DNA of 64,000 nt from Nocardia sp. CC227C (GTDB taxonomy: Bacteria > Actinomycetota > Actinomycetes > Mycobacteriales > Mycobacteriaceae). Made by a program: the position numbers and the translations under genes. The stretch is taken from NCBI RefSeq assembly GCF_030767025.1, contig NZ_JASITE010000004.1, forward strand, positions 372,001 to 436,000, given 5' to 3'. Below the pieces are notes generated by a model. The model had not been told where the DNA came from. It was given only the letters and a program-made list of their open reading frames with translations, and searched no databases. Positions 9,295 to 19,245 of the stretch are shown in pieces; position 1 is the stretch's first letter; every line of letters starts with the position of its first letter.

Positions 9295-9326
9295 GACCGC
9301 TCAGCCCATGGACCGCTCAGCCCATG
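9295..9326. repeat. Perfect 16-bp tandem duplication at a gene end
   Basis: GACCGCTCAGCCCATG occurs at 9295-9310 and again, without a gap, at 9311-9326. The second copy contains the stop codon (9317-9319) and final codons of the SnoaL-like gene, so a recent duplication has doubled that gene end. Confidence 0.8.
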
Positions 9327-9844
9327 GTCGCTTCGGGCGGGCCGGGCTCGCCGCGATTCGCATCCGCGGGTTCGCGGGCGATGAGCCCCCAGCGGCTGGA
9401 GGTGAGCCGCAGACTGGGCAGGTCGGAGAGGGACAGCACCACCTCGTAGGTGCGTTCGTAGCCGGTGTGTGCGATACGCCAGCACCCGTCCCCGCACTTC
9501 ACGTACTTGTCGGTGTAGAAGGCCGCCCCGCGTAGCAGCATATTGTGGCCGGGGATGAGCACGGTGTCGGCCAGGTACCAGGTGCCGGTGGCCGTATCGC
9601 CGTCCACGTCGATCTCCGGGTGGTCGCAGCGGTGTTCGGTGATGACGTGCGGTCCGAGCGTGTTCCGCATGAAAGCGAGGAAGGCGTCGCGGGATTCGAA
9701 CTGCAGATACTCGCTGTAGGTGGCGGTCGCCTCCGGGACCATGGTGTCGGCGAACTCGTCCCACGCCTTGGTGTCCAGGGCGCGCAGGTAGCGGAACTTC
9801 AGCCGGCTGATCGCGGCGACGGCATCGGCGTCCATACCTCCCAC
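9317..9844 (-). CDS. SnoaL-like (NTF2-fold) protein
   Basis: 175 residues with a SnoaL_4-type NTF2 fold: AISRLKFRYLRALDTKAWDEFADTM, the middle HRCDHPEIDVDGDTATGTWYLAD, and a CWRIAHTGYERTYE end. The GTG at 9844 and an ATG at 9835 are both possible starts; a GGGAGG lies between them. Such proteins can be dehydratases, isomerases or limonene-hydrolase-like enzymes. Nothing around it points to a pathway. It is convergent with prfC. Confidence 0.8.
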   Translation of the reverse strand: MGGMDADAVAAISRLKFRYLRALDTKAWDEFADTMVPEATATYSEYLQFESRDAFLAFMRNTLGPHVITEHRCDHPEIDVDGDTATGTWYLADTVLIPGHNMLLRGAAFYTDKYVKCGDGCWRIAHTGYERTYEVVLSLSDLPSLRLTSSRWGLIAREPADANRGEPGPPEATMG

Positions 9845-9943
9845 AATCCCATCACGGATACGGGATTCTCGCCGATTGGCGCAGATCTGTACCGATTCGC
9901 TATCGCCCCGGCATCCCAGCGGTATCGAATGCCGGACCGGCGG

Positions 9944-10822
9944 TCACGAGTCGATGTTGAAGCAGGTGTGGCAGAAGTCCTCGCCGAACTCGGTCAGCCG
10001 CAGACTCTTCCGCACGATCTTGGGCACCCGTCCGGCCTTCTTCAGGGCCGCCTCCACCACGGGCTGCACCTCGAGCACCATGTAGCGACTCAGCACCACC
10101 GGATCGTCGGAGGTCGCGGTCAGGCCCAACCGGTTCAGGTTGATCAGATAGAGGCGTGACCGGTCCGGATAGCGCACGCCCGCCTGCTCGGGCACCGAGG
10201 TCAGATCGCCCGCCACCAGTTCCGAACCGATGCCGAGCGGCCGGTTGGTGCGCACGTCCACCGACGGCTGCGGGCCGTTCAAGGCCATGAATCGCAGAAT
10301 GCGCGCCTCATCGGGAGCCAGTTCGTCGAGAATGCGGTCGTAGGCGGGATGCACGGCCTCGGTGAAGTACACATCCGCCGATCGCGCCAGCAGCGCGTCG
10401 CCGCGGCGGCGCAGATCCTCCGCGCTGGCCGAGCGGATGAGGCTGCCGTTGACCGGCAGCGCCTGGTGCGCCGGACCCACGGGCGTGGGCACATAGCTGA
10501 CGATCTCGCGCACCGACCCCTCGGTGACGCCGAGTGCGCTGCGCGCGATGGACCGCAGCGCCGCCCCCGTCCGCTCGGCGATATCGGCCGACGACTCGCC
10601 GTCCAACGCGGCCTGGGTGAGCTGTTTGGTGATCTCGAACGAGGTGTCGACCGCCCACTGCCCGCTGCGCACCGCCGTGCCGACCGCCAGGCCGGCCGCA
10701 CGGAATGCCCCGCGAATCAGCCGCGCCTCATTGCTGATCTGCCGCTGCTCCACATCCGAGCTGCGCTCCACGGCACGGGAACCCGGACGGACCACCGCTT
10801 GCCCGGTCCTGTCGTCTGCCAC
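9944..10822 (-). CDS. Abi-alpha-like (DUF4393) protein, copy 1
   Basis: About 292 residues. The C-terminal two thirds resemble the Abi-alpha/DUF4393 family: HPAYDRILDELAPDEARILRFMALNGPQPSVDVRTNRP, then AGVRYPDRSRLYLINLNRLGLT. The N-terminal region (VGTAVRSGQWAVDTSFEITKQ) looks amphipathic. GTG 10822 is preferred because GGAG lies 6 nt upstream; the frame could extend to 10861 through a palindrome. It is a paralogue of the gene at 12516-13349, with a DUF445 membrane gene between them. The phage-exclusion link of the family name is not evidence of function here. Confidence 0.75.
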   Translation of the reverse strand: MADDRTGQAVVRPGSRAVERSSDVEQRQISNEARLIRGAFRAAGLAVGTAVRSGQWAVDTSFEITKQLTQAALDGESSADIAERTGAALRSIARSALGVTEGSVREIVSYVPTPVGPAHQALPVNGSLIRSASAEDLRRRGDALLARSADVYFTEAVHPAYDRILDELAPDEARILRFMALNGPQPSVDVRTNRPLGIGSELVAGDLTSVPEQAGVRYPDRSRLYLINLNRLGLTATSDDPVVLSRYMVLEVQPVVEAALKKAGRVPKIVRKSLRLTEFGEDFCHTCFNIDS

Positions 10823-10843
10823 GTCTACTCCGAAGTTCGCCAG

Positions 10844-10861
10844 GTGAACGAAACCGTTCAC
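10844..10861. promoter_or_regulatory. Palindromic operator candidate GTGAACG-N4-CGTTCAC
   Basis: Perfect 7-bp arms (10844-10850 and 10855-10861) around AAAC, 22 bp upstream of the preferred GTG of the first Abi-alpha-like gene. The symmetry and length fit a dimeric TetR- or GntR-type repressor site. No regulator gene is adjacent. Confidence 0.45.
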
Positions 10862-11184
10862 AGATTATGCCGCCGACAGACCCCAGGCACGGTGAACCGG
10901 TCAGCCATGCGAAGGCTACCCCGTCCTCGCCCGGCGACACTCGCCCAACATGACCCCCGACACCGTCAACCGAATGGGATATGGCTGTGGTCCCCGCCAT
11001 TGTGGCGGCAGCGCCCGGACGACGACACATCGGGGCGGACCATTGTGACCGAGATCTCGCCGACCGGAGAACCGCGAGTGGACCTGCTACCTGAATCGAC
11101 AGTAAGGTCCGACTGCCGACGGGGTGCTAACTTGAGCGTGCCGGTACAGCGGCTCGTACCGGTAGGGGTCGGCAGGAGGGTGTC
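10862..11184. other. Divergent spacer, no gene seen
   Basis: About 320 bp between the first Abi-alpha-like gene and the DUF445 gene. It should carry both promoters. Frames here are short and of shadow type. The DUF445 ribosome site GGCAGGAGGG (11171-11180) lies at its right edge. Confidence 0.5.
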
Positions 11185-12525
11185 GTGCTAGAGAGTGTTT
11201 TCGGAATCCACCCGACCATTCTGCTGGAGATCATTACCATTCCGTTGTTCACGGGGGTCATCGGCTACATCACCAACTGGACCGGTGTGCTGATGCTGTT
11301 CAAACCGCTCAACTTCCACGGCGTCCGGATGCCGGGGTTGGCGGCGTTGTTTCCGTACCTGCCCAAGCGAATTCAGGTGCTGCCGCTGCTGCAGTACGAC
11401 GGGCGGATGGGATGGCAGGGGATCGTTCCGTCACGTGCGGACAAGATGGCGTCCATCGCGGTGGACAAGGGGTTGGCCAAACTCGGGAGCGTCGCGGACT
11501 TCTATCGGGAACTGGAACCCGACAAACTGGCCGAACACCTGACCGAAATAGCGGAACTTCAGATCCGCGACATCGTTGAAGAGATCTTGAAGCGGGAACA
11601 TCCGCAACTCTGGTACAACCTGCCGACGCAGGTCCGGGAGCTCATTCACGAACGCGTCCGGCAGCAGCTGCCGGATATTCTGCGGGAGCTCACCGATGAA
11701 CTCGGCGCCAACATCGATCAACTGCTCGACGTCAAGCAGATGGTGATTCGCTACTTCCAGGCGCGCCCGCAGTTGCTGAACAGTGTTTTCCAGGTGCTGG
11801 GCGCCAAGGAACTGCGGTTCATGCAGAATTTCGGCTTCTACTTCGGCGCGCCCATGGGCCTGATCCTGGTCGCCATCCTGCAGACCGGGCGGATCTATGA
11901 GATCTCCTGGCTGAACACCTGGGTGGTGCTCCCCATCGGCGGCATCGTCATCGGCTGGGTGGTGAACTGGGTTGGCATCAACCTGATCTTCGAGCCCGCC
12001 TACCCCAAGTGGTGGTGCCCGTGGCGGCAAGGGTTGCTGATCAAGCGACAGCCCGAGATCACCGAGGGTTATGCGGAATTGGTATCGCGGGAGATCATGA
12101 CCGTGGCCAATATCGGTGACGAGCTGCTCAACGGGCCGCGCTCGGACCGGACCGTGCAGATGCTGGAGGACATGCTGCGACCGGCCGCCGACCGGGCCCT
12201 CGGTCCGGCCAAGGGCGCGGTCAAGTTCATGCTCGGCAGCCGCGAGTACGACACCCTCCAGTCGACCCTCACCGCCGAGGCCACGCGCATCGCGCCCATC
12301 GCCTTCGCCGACCCGTCGTTCAATGTGCAACAGGGCAAACAGGTCTCGGAGTACATCGCCAAACAAATGTCGGCGCTGAGCCCGCCCGAGTTCGTGGACA
12401 TGCTGCGATCGGCCATCAAACAAGACGAATGGCTTTTGTTCGTCCATGGCGGCGCGCTCGGGCTGCTCGCGGGCTACGCTCACATCCTGGTCTTCGGAAC
12501 AGGAGTAGCGACCACATGGATCTGA
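11185..12525 (+). CDS. DUF445 family membrane protein
   Basis: 446 residues of the DUF445 (YheB/YjiN-like) family. Hydrophobic segments are at the N-terminus (about 8-32, with GYITNWTGVLMLF), in the middle (GLILVAILQTG and VVLPIGGIVIGWVVNWVGINLIF) and at the extreme C-terminus (FVHGGALGLLAGYAHILVF). The two NW(T/V)G motifs are an internal repeat. The soluble part between them is helical and charged. GTG start with AGGAGGG 4 nt upstream. The stop codon overlaps the next gene by 10 bp, so the two are coupled. Function is unknown. Confidence 0.85.
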   Translation: MLESVFGIHPTILLEIITIPLFTGVIGYITNWTGVLMLFKPLNFHGVRMPGLAALFPYLPKRIQVLPLLQYDGRMGWQGIVPSRADKMASIAVDKGLAKLGSVADFYRELEPDKLAEHLTEIAELQIRDIVEEILKREHPQLWYNLPTQVRELIHERVRQQLPDILRELTDELGANIDQLLDVKQMVIRYFQARPQLLNSVFQVLGAKELRFMQNFGFYFGAPMGLILVAILQTGRIYEISWLNTWVVLPIGGIVIGWVVNWVGINLIFEPAYPKWWCPWRQGLLIKRQPEITEGYAELVSREIMTVANIGDELLNGPRSDRTVQMLEDMLRPAADRALGPAKGAVKFMLGSREYDTLQSTLTAEATRIAPIAFADPSFNVQQGKQVSEYIAKQMSALSPPEFVDMLRSAIKQDEWLLFVHGGALGLLAGYAHILVFGTGVATTWI

Positions 12526-13349
12526 GCGAATCCGATGCGGACGACGACGATCGGGAGTATTCGACCGAACTCGCCGTGCGACCGACACCGCCCGTACCGG
12601 TCGTGCCCGAACCCGAGCGCACCAGCACCGTGCGCACCACCACCGGTGTGGTGCGGGTGGCGTGGTCGGCGCTGACGGAGGTGACGGCCTGGGGCGTGGG
12701 CACCGCGCTCGGCGTCACCGGAACCGTGCTGCGCGGCAGCATGTCCGGGCAGCCGCCCCGCGAGATCCTGACCGAAGCCGGCGCCCAGGTGCGGGATTCG
12801 CTCCGGCAGGCGCTCGGGGTGCAGCACGCGCCCGGTCCCGAACCGGTGCCGGACACCGCCACGGTCACCGCGCTGCGGGCGCGCGGCGCAGAACTCCTGC
12901 GGCAGTCCGCCGATCTGCACGGGGCCGAGGAGAGCCATCCCGCCTACGCCCGCATCCTGGGCGAGCTGGCCCCCGACGAGGCCCGGATAGTCCGCTTCCT
13001 CTACCTCGACGGGCCGCAGCCCGCCATGGACATCCGCCTCAGCCGCACCTCCGGCACCCGCGGCGGCTGGTTCAACCTGCTCGGCGAGGACGCGGGGCTG
13101 CGCTATCCCAACCGCACCGACGAATACCTCACCAACCTGCGCCGCCTGGGCCTGATCGACCTGGGCCGCGAACCGCTCGGCAATCCCAACCGGTACCAAC
13201 TGCTGGAAGCCATACCCGAAGCGCGAAAGCTGCTGAAACGGACCGGCTTCGGAACCAAGGTCCTCTACCGCACCATCGAGCTGACCGGCTTCGGCGGCGG
13301 CTTCGTGCGCACCTGCCTCCCGGTGCCCAGCCTGGATCAGGCGCTGTAG
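12516..13349 (+). CDS. Abi-alpha-like (DUF4393) protein, copy 2
   Basis: 277 residues. Clear paralogue of the 9944-10822 product: both share a HPAYxRILxELAPDEARIxRF core, a GPQP block, an AGxRYPxR segment and a C-terminal TGFG/TEFG motif. The N-terminus here is acidic (SESDADDDDREYS), unlike copy 1. The ATG overlaps the DUF445 stop and has AGGAG 10 nt upstream. Coupling to a membrane protein suggests it acts at the membrane; this is an inference. Confidence 0.75.
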   Translation: MDLSESDADDDDREYSTELAVRPTPPVPVVPEPERTSTVRTTTGVVRVAWSALTEVTAWGVGTALGVTGTVLRGSMSGQPPREILTEAGAQVRDSLRQALGVQHAPGPEPVPDTATVTALRARGAELLRQSADLHGAEESHPAYARILGELAPDEARIVRFLYLDGPQPAMDIRLSRTSGTRGGWFNLLGEDAGLRYPNRTDEYLTNLRRLGLIDLGREPLGNPNRYQLLEAIPEARKLLKRTGFGTKVLYRTIELTGFGGGFVRTCLPVPSLDQAL

Positions 13350-13504
13350 GCCCGCCGCGGTTCCGCCGCCGCCCCCGCGTCGTTCGCGGCGGCAGCCGAC
13401 CGGAGCGGCTGCGGCTCGCGGTTCGCGGCTCACACCGGCATTGCCACGGCGGCCGTCGGCATGCGGCAGGCGCGGGAAGGCCACCCGCGGGCCGCCACCG
13501 ACGA

Positions 13505-13555
13505 GCGACCGGAGACGGCGTGCGACCGGAGACGGCGTGCGACCGGAGGCCGCGT
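13505..13555. repeat. Three 17-bp tandem repeats
   Basis: Units of 17 bp start at 13505, 13522 and 13539. The first two are identical (GCGACCGGAGACGGCGT), the third differs by two bases. They fill the gap between two convergent genes, just before the ABC-F stop codon. Confidence 0.8.
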
Positions 13556-13568
13556 GTGATCGGGAGGC

Positions 13569-15413
<1,845 letters not shown>

Positions 15414-15527
15414 GGGCTTGCCCGCCTCTCCACGTCTGCTGCCGGTCGCGCGAATCCACTCACATCGGGACGCGGACCGGCGGCCACGACCGTGGAGACT
15501 TCTGGGCGTACCCAGATCCTTACGAAA

Positions 15528-16472
15528 TCAGTTGTCACCGGGTCGGTGCACGCCGGGGTCCGATACGACCCGGGCTCCGGGCACCGGACCGCTGGCGGTG
15601 CGGACGCTGCGGCAGACGCCCGCGCCCGAGAGTTCGGCGGCGACCGCCACCGCGGCCTCCTCGCTCTCGCAGAGGAAGGCGCAGGTCGGACCGGAGCCGG
15701 ACACGATGCCCGCGAGCGCGCCCGCCGCCACGCCGCCACGCAGGGTGCGGCGCAGTTCCGGTTTGAGCGACAGGGCCGCGGCCTGGAGATCGTTGCCGAG
15801 CAGCGGTGCGAGCTGCCGCGGGTCGCCGGAGGCCAGAGCCTGTAGCAGCGCCTCGGGGCTGTCCAGGCGGGGCGGGTCGCCGACCTCGCGCAACCGGTCC
15901 AGTTCACGGAAGACCTCGGGTGTCGACAGCCCGCCCTTGGCCAGCGCCAGCACCCAGTGAAAGCTGTTGCGGGACAGCACCGGAAGCAGCTTCTCGCCGC
16001 GCCCGCGGCCCAGGGCGGTGCCGCCGTGCAGCGCGAACGGCACATCGCTGCCCAGTTCGGCGGCGATATCCAGCAGCTGCTCGCGGCTGAGCCCCAGTTC
16101 CCACAGGTCGTTGAGCCCCACCAGCGCGGCCGCCGCGTCGGCGCTGCCCCCGGCCATGCCGCCCGCGACCGGAATCCCCTTGTCGATGGCGATGTCGACC
16201 AGCGGCGCGCGGCCGTCCAGATGTGCCAGCCGGACCGCCGCCTTCCACACCAGATTGGTGCGGTCGGTCGGCACCTCGGCCGCGCCCTCCCCGGTCACCT
16301 TCACCGCGAGCGAGCCCGCGGGCGCGAGCCGCACATCGTCGCTCAGCGACAGAGCCTGGAATACCGTGGTGAGGTCGTGGTATCCGTCGTCGCGCAGATC
16401 GCCCACCCCGAGGTGCAGATTCACCTTCGACGGGGCGCGCACGACCACGGGACCGGGTACAACAGACAGCAC
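15528..16472 (-). CDS. ispE: 4-diphosphocytidyl-2-C-methyl-D-erythritol kinase
   Basis: 314-residue GHMP kinase of the non-mevalonate isoprenoid pathway; phosphorylates CDP-ME. The substrate lysine is in [14 protein letters not shown] (Lys16). The ATP-binding GHMP motif is [17 protein letters not shown], and [21 protein letters not shown] and the C-terminal GSGPTCAFL are also present. In M. tuberculosis, from memory, ispE directly follows ksgA; here the two are on the same strand but separated by about 5.8 kb of inserted genes. Confidence 0.96.
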   Translation of the reverse strand: MLSVVPGPVVVRAPSKVNLHLGVGDLRDDGYHDLTTVFQALSLSDDVRLAPAGSLAVKVTGEGAAEVPTDRTNLVWKAAVRLAHLDGRAPLVDIAIDKGIPVAGGMAGGSADAAAALVGLNDLWELGLSREQLLDIAAELGSDVPFALHGGTALGRGRGEKLLPVLSRNSFHWVLALAKGGLSTPEVFRELDRLREVGDPPRLDSPEALLQALASGDPRQLAPLLGNDLQAAALSLKPELRRTLRGGVAAGALAGIVSGSGPTCAFLCESEEAAVAVAAELSGAGVCRSVRTASGPVPGARVVSDPGVHRPGDN

Positions 16473-16605
16473 GCGCCAAGCCTAGTGCGCACCGGCCCCC
16501 GAGAACGAACGGCGGCACGGCCGCCGGGCAGCGCACCCGGCGCACCGTGCCGCCGTCCCCGGATCGGCGGAAGCACCGCCCACCGGCCGATCCGTGACTC
16601 CGCGT

Positions 16606-17358
16606 CTACAGCAGGGCACCGCCGGTGGCGTCGATCCACTGGCCGGTCACCCAGCGGGAATCGGCCGAGGCGAGGAAGCCGACCACATCGGCGATATCGT
16701 CGGCCTGCCCGACCCGCCGCAGCGGCGACATGGCCGCGACGGTCGCCTGTGTCTCGTCATTGCGCAGCCAGGCGGCATTCATATCGGTGTCGACGATGCC
16801 GGGCGCGACCGCGTTGACGGTGATGCCGCGCGCGCCGACCTCCTTGGCGAGGATCGCGGTGAAGGCGTCGAGCGCGGCCTTGGTCATGGTGTAGGCGATG
16901 AGCTGCGGCATATGCGCGCCGTGGGTGAGTCCGGTGGAGATGTTGACGATGCGGCCGCCGTCGCGCATGCGCTCCAGGGCCGCTCGGGTGATGAAGAACG
17001 GGGCCTTGGTGTTGACGGCGAACACGCGGTCGTAGGACTGCTCGTCGGTACCCGCGATGGGTTCCCGGATGCCGTCGGTGCCCGCGTTGTTGACCAGGAT
17101 GTCGAGGCCGTCGGCCTGGGCGTCGTAAGCCTCGAACAGCGTCCGCACGTCGCCGGGCTCGCCGAGGGTGGCCTGAATCGCGAAGGCCGATCCGCCCGCC
17201 GCCTCGATGGCCGCGACGGTCTCCTTCGCGGCGGCCGCATTGCCGTTGTAGTGCACCGCGACCCGCGCCCCGTCGCGGCCGAGTCGTTCCGCGATACCGC
17301 GTCCGATGCCGCGGCTGCCGCCGGTCACCAGTGCGGTCTTCCCTGTCAGCGTGCCCAT
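16606..17358 (-). CDS. SDR family oxidoreductase, TetR-regulated
   Basis: 250-residue classical short-chain dehydrogenase. The cofactor motif is TGGSRGIGRG (about 12-21), followed by NNAG near 90, Ser in NISTG, and Tyr-Lys in YTMTKAAL. The VHYNGN segment after beta-2 lacks an acidic residue at its end, which favours NADP(H). Divergent from a TetR gene 75 bp away with two matching operators, so it is very likely repressed by that regulator. The start has an AGAAAGG ribosome site. The substrate is unknown. Confidence 0.88.
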   Translation of the reverse strand: MGTLTGKTALVTGGSRGIGRGIAERLGRDGARVAVHYNGNAAAAKETVAAIEAAGGSAFAIQATLGEPGDVRTLFEAYDAQADGLDILVNNAGTDGIREPIAGTDEQSYDRVFAVNTKAPFFITRAALERMRDGGRIVNISTGLTHGAHMPQLIAYTMTKAALDAFTAILAKEVGARGITVNAVAPGIVDTDMNAAWLRNDETQATVAAMSPLRRVGQADDIADVVGFLASADSRWVTGQWIDATGGALL

Positions 17359-17373
17359 GTCGAAACCTTTCTC

Positions 17374-17385
17374 TAGCGGTCGCTA
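17374..17385. promoter_or_regulatory. TetR operator 1 (TAGCGGTCGCTA)
   Basis: Dyad TAGC-N4-GCTA located 16 bp upstream of the SDR start, where it would block the SDR promoter. It matches operator 2 at 11 of 12 positions. Confidence 0.6.
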
Positions 17386-17408
17386 CAGAAGGACGGTAGC
17401 ACATTAAA

Positions 17409-17426
17409 TAGCAGTCGCTATAAAAT
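17409..17426 (+). promoter_or_regulatory. TetR operator 2 and -10 of the tetR gene
   Basis: TAGCAGTCGCTA at 17409-17420 abuts TAAAAT at 17421-17426, which is 7 nt before the ATG at 17434. The transcript would start at or next to the ATG (leaderless), and the repressor would sit immediately upstream of its own -10, indicating autorepression. Confidence 0.5.
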
Positions 17427-17433
17427 AGACCCC

Positions 17434-18051
17434 ATGGGCGCACCGACGCGGGGACGACCCCGCTCCTTCGATCGAGATGCCGCGCTGGACAAGGCGATTC
17501 ACCTGTTCTGGCGCAAGGGATACGAGGCCACCTCCACCCGCGATCTCACCGAGGAGCTCGGCATCGGCGCGCCGAGCCTGTACGCGGCCTTCGGCGACAA
17601 ACTGCAGCTGTTCACCGAGGCGGTGCAACGCTTCGGCGAGTGCTACGGCGGATTCGCCATGCGCGCCTTCGCCGAGGCGCCCACGGCACGCAGTGCGGCC
17701 GCACGCCTGCTGCGCGAGGCCGCGGCGGCCTATACCGAGCCCGGTCGCCCACCCGGATGCATGGTGATGAGCGCCGGGGTCAATACCACCAACAGCGAGG
17801 TCGCCGCACTGCTCCGGGATAAGCGCAATCGCAATGTGGCAGTGCTGGAGGAACGCATCCGAGCCGACGTCGCGGCCGGGATCCTGCCCGCGGATACCGA
17901 TCCCGCCGCGCTCGCGCGGTACACGGCGGCGGTTCTACAGGGCATGTCCCAGAGCGCGCAGGACGGCGCGACCGCCGCCGAACTGAACAAGGCCGCGGAA
18001 CTGGCCATGCACGCTTGGCCCGAGGAGATCGCGCGCCGGGACTTCCGGTGA
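17434..18051 (+). CDS. TetR/AcrR family regulator
   Basis: 205 residues. The N-terminal helix-turn-helix reads ALDKAIHLFWRKGYEATSTRDLTEELGIGAPSLYAAFGDK (about 14-55), followed by a ligand domain with GCMVMSAG, a pattern common in the AcrR-like group paired with dehydrogenases. It is divergent from the SDR gene. Two copies of TAGC-N4-GCTA lie in the 75-bp spacer and are its likely binding sites. Confidence 0.9.
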   Translation: MGAPTRGRPRSFDRDAALDKAIHLFWRKGYEATSTRDLTEELGIGAPSLYAAFGDKLQLFTEAVQRFGECYGGFAMRAFAEAPTARSAAARLLREAAAAYTEPGRPPGCMVMSAGVNTTNSEVAALLRDKRNRNVAVLEERIRADVAAGILPADTDPAALARYTAAVLQGMSQSAQDGATAAELNKAAELAMHAWPEEIARRDFR

Positions 18052-18064
18052 CGGGCTTGCGCTA

Positions 18065-18083
18065 GGTACCCCTTGGGGGTACC
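18065..18083. promoter_or_regulatory. CsoR-type copper operator before copZ
   Basis: GGTACCCC (18065-18072) and GGGGTACC (18076-18083) form perfect 8-bp arms around TTG. This resembles known CsoR boxes, which are G/C-tract palindromes ending in TAC/GTA. A TATGAT -10 candidate is at 18114-18119. A weaker GGGATACCCCC lies at about 18098. No csoR gene is in the window. Confidence 0.55.
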
Positions 18084-18140
18084 TTCATCGGTGTCGGGGA
18101 TACCCCCGCACCGTATGATGAGCGCGAGAAGGAGTCTGAC

Positions 18141-18347
18141 ATGGCCACCAGCACCTACACCGTCACCGGGATGACCTGCGGCCACTGCGTCGGTTCGGTC
18201 CAGAAGGAGATCGGCAAGATCGACGGTGTCACCAATGTCGACGTGGACCTCGCGAGCGGTCTGGTGAAGGTGGAGTCGAACGCTCCCCTCACCGACGCCG
18301 ACGTCGTGGCCGCCGTCGACGAGGCGGGTTACCAGGTGGCGGGCTGA
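18141..18347 (+). CDS. copZ: CopZ-like copper chaperone (HMA domain)
   Basis: 68-residue single heavy-metal-associated domain with the metal site MTCGHC (Cys13, Cys16). It delivers Cu(I) in the cytoplasm, here presumably to the CopA encoded two genes downstream. AAGGAG lies 8 nt before the ATG. First gene of a three-gene copper operon; only 1 bp separates it from the next gene. Confidence 0.92.
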   Translation: MATSTYTVTGMTCGHCVGSVQKEIGKIDGVTNVDVDLASGLVKVESNAPLTDADVVAAVDEAGYQVAG

Positions 18348-18348
18348 G

Positions 18349-19245
18349 ATGAACGATCGACTGAGGTTCGCCGCGTTCGGTGGCGGACTGGTCGTGCTGT
18401 TCGGGGCCGCGCTCGGGATCGGCGCCCTGGTGGGCGACCCGAGCCCGGCCTCGAGCCACGACACCTCGCAGAGCCGGACCGACCAGCACGACGCGTTCGG
18501 ACTCGACGCCAGCGCATCCGGCTACACCCTCGGCGAGATCAGCGCACCGAGCACCGCACATCAACCCGGCGTGCTGAGCTTCCGGATCACCGGACCATCC
18601 GGAACCGTCACCGCCTACGACGAACAGCACGAGAAGGATCTGCACCTGATCGTGGCCCGCACCGACGCCGGCCAGTACCGGCATGTGCATCCGGAGCTGG
18701 CCGCGGACGGCACCTGGTCCATCGACTGGACGTGGAAGGAGCCGGGCACCTACCGGGTGTTCGCCGATTTCGCGCCGACCGGCGGGCCGGGCGGGCTCAC
18801 CCTGAGCCGGACCGTCACCGTGACCGGGCAGACCGCACTCCAGCCCCTGCCGCCGCCGTCACGAACCGCCGAGGTGGACGGGTACCGGGTCACCCTGACC
18901 GGTGATCTGACCACCGCCGGAAGCCGATTGGGCTTCACCGTCACCCGGGACGGCGAACCGGTCACCGATCTGCGACCCTACCTGGGCGCGTACGCGCACC
19001 TGGTGGCGCTGCGGGCCGCCGACCTCGCCTACCTGCACGTCCATCCGCAGGGCGAGGTAGGCAGCACACCCCCCGGACCGGAGGTCGCCTTCCACGCGGA
19101 AGCGCCCACCGCCGGGGAATACCGCCTGTACCTGGATTTCTCACACGACAACGCGGTGCACACCGCGGAATTCACCATCGCAGCCACTGCCGCCCCCGTC
19201 CCGGCCGATCCGGGAGGGCTCGGAGAACACGAAGGAGGTCACTGA
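18349..19245 (+). CDS. Secreted His-rich putative metal-binding protein
   Basis: 298 residues with an N-terminal hydrophobic segment (about 8-30) and no lipobox cysteine, so anchored or secreted. The rest is Ig-like beta-rich sequence in two parts, each with a histidine motif: YRHVHPEL near 107 and YLHVHPQGE near 228, plus [10 protein letters not shown] near the end and a His-rich GEHEGGH tail. It sits between copZ and copA and is coupled to copA by a TGATG overlap. A periplasmic copper-binding role is inferred from context and histidines. Confidence 0.75.
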   Translation: MNDRLRFAAFGGGLVVLFGAALGIGALVGDPSPASSHDTSQSRTDQHDAFGLDASASGYTLGEISAPSTAHQPGVLSFRITGPSGTVTAYDEQHEKDLHLIVARTDAGQYRHVHPELAADGTWSIDWTWKEPGTYRVFADFAPTGGPGGLTLSRTVTVTGQTALQPLPPPSRTAEVDGYRVTLTGDLTTAGSRLGFTVTRDGEPVTDLRPYLGAYAHLVALRAADLAYLHVHPQGEVGSTPPGPEVAFHAEAPTAGEYRLYLDFSHDNAVHTAEFTIAATAAPVPADPGGLGEHEGGH

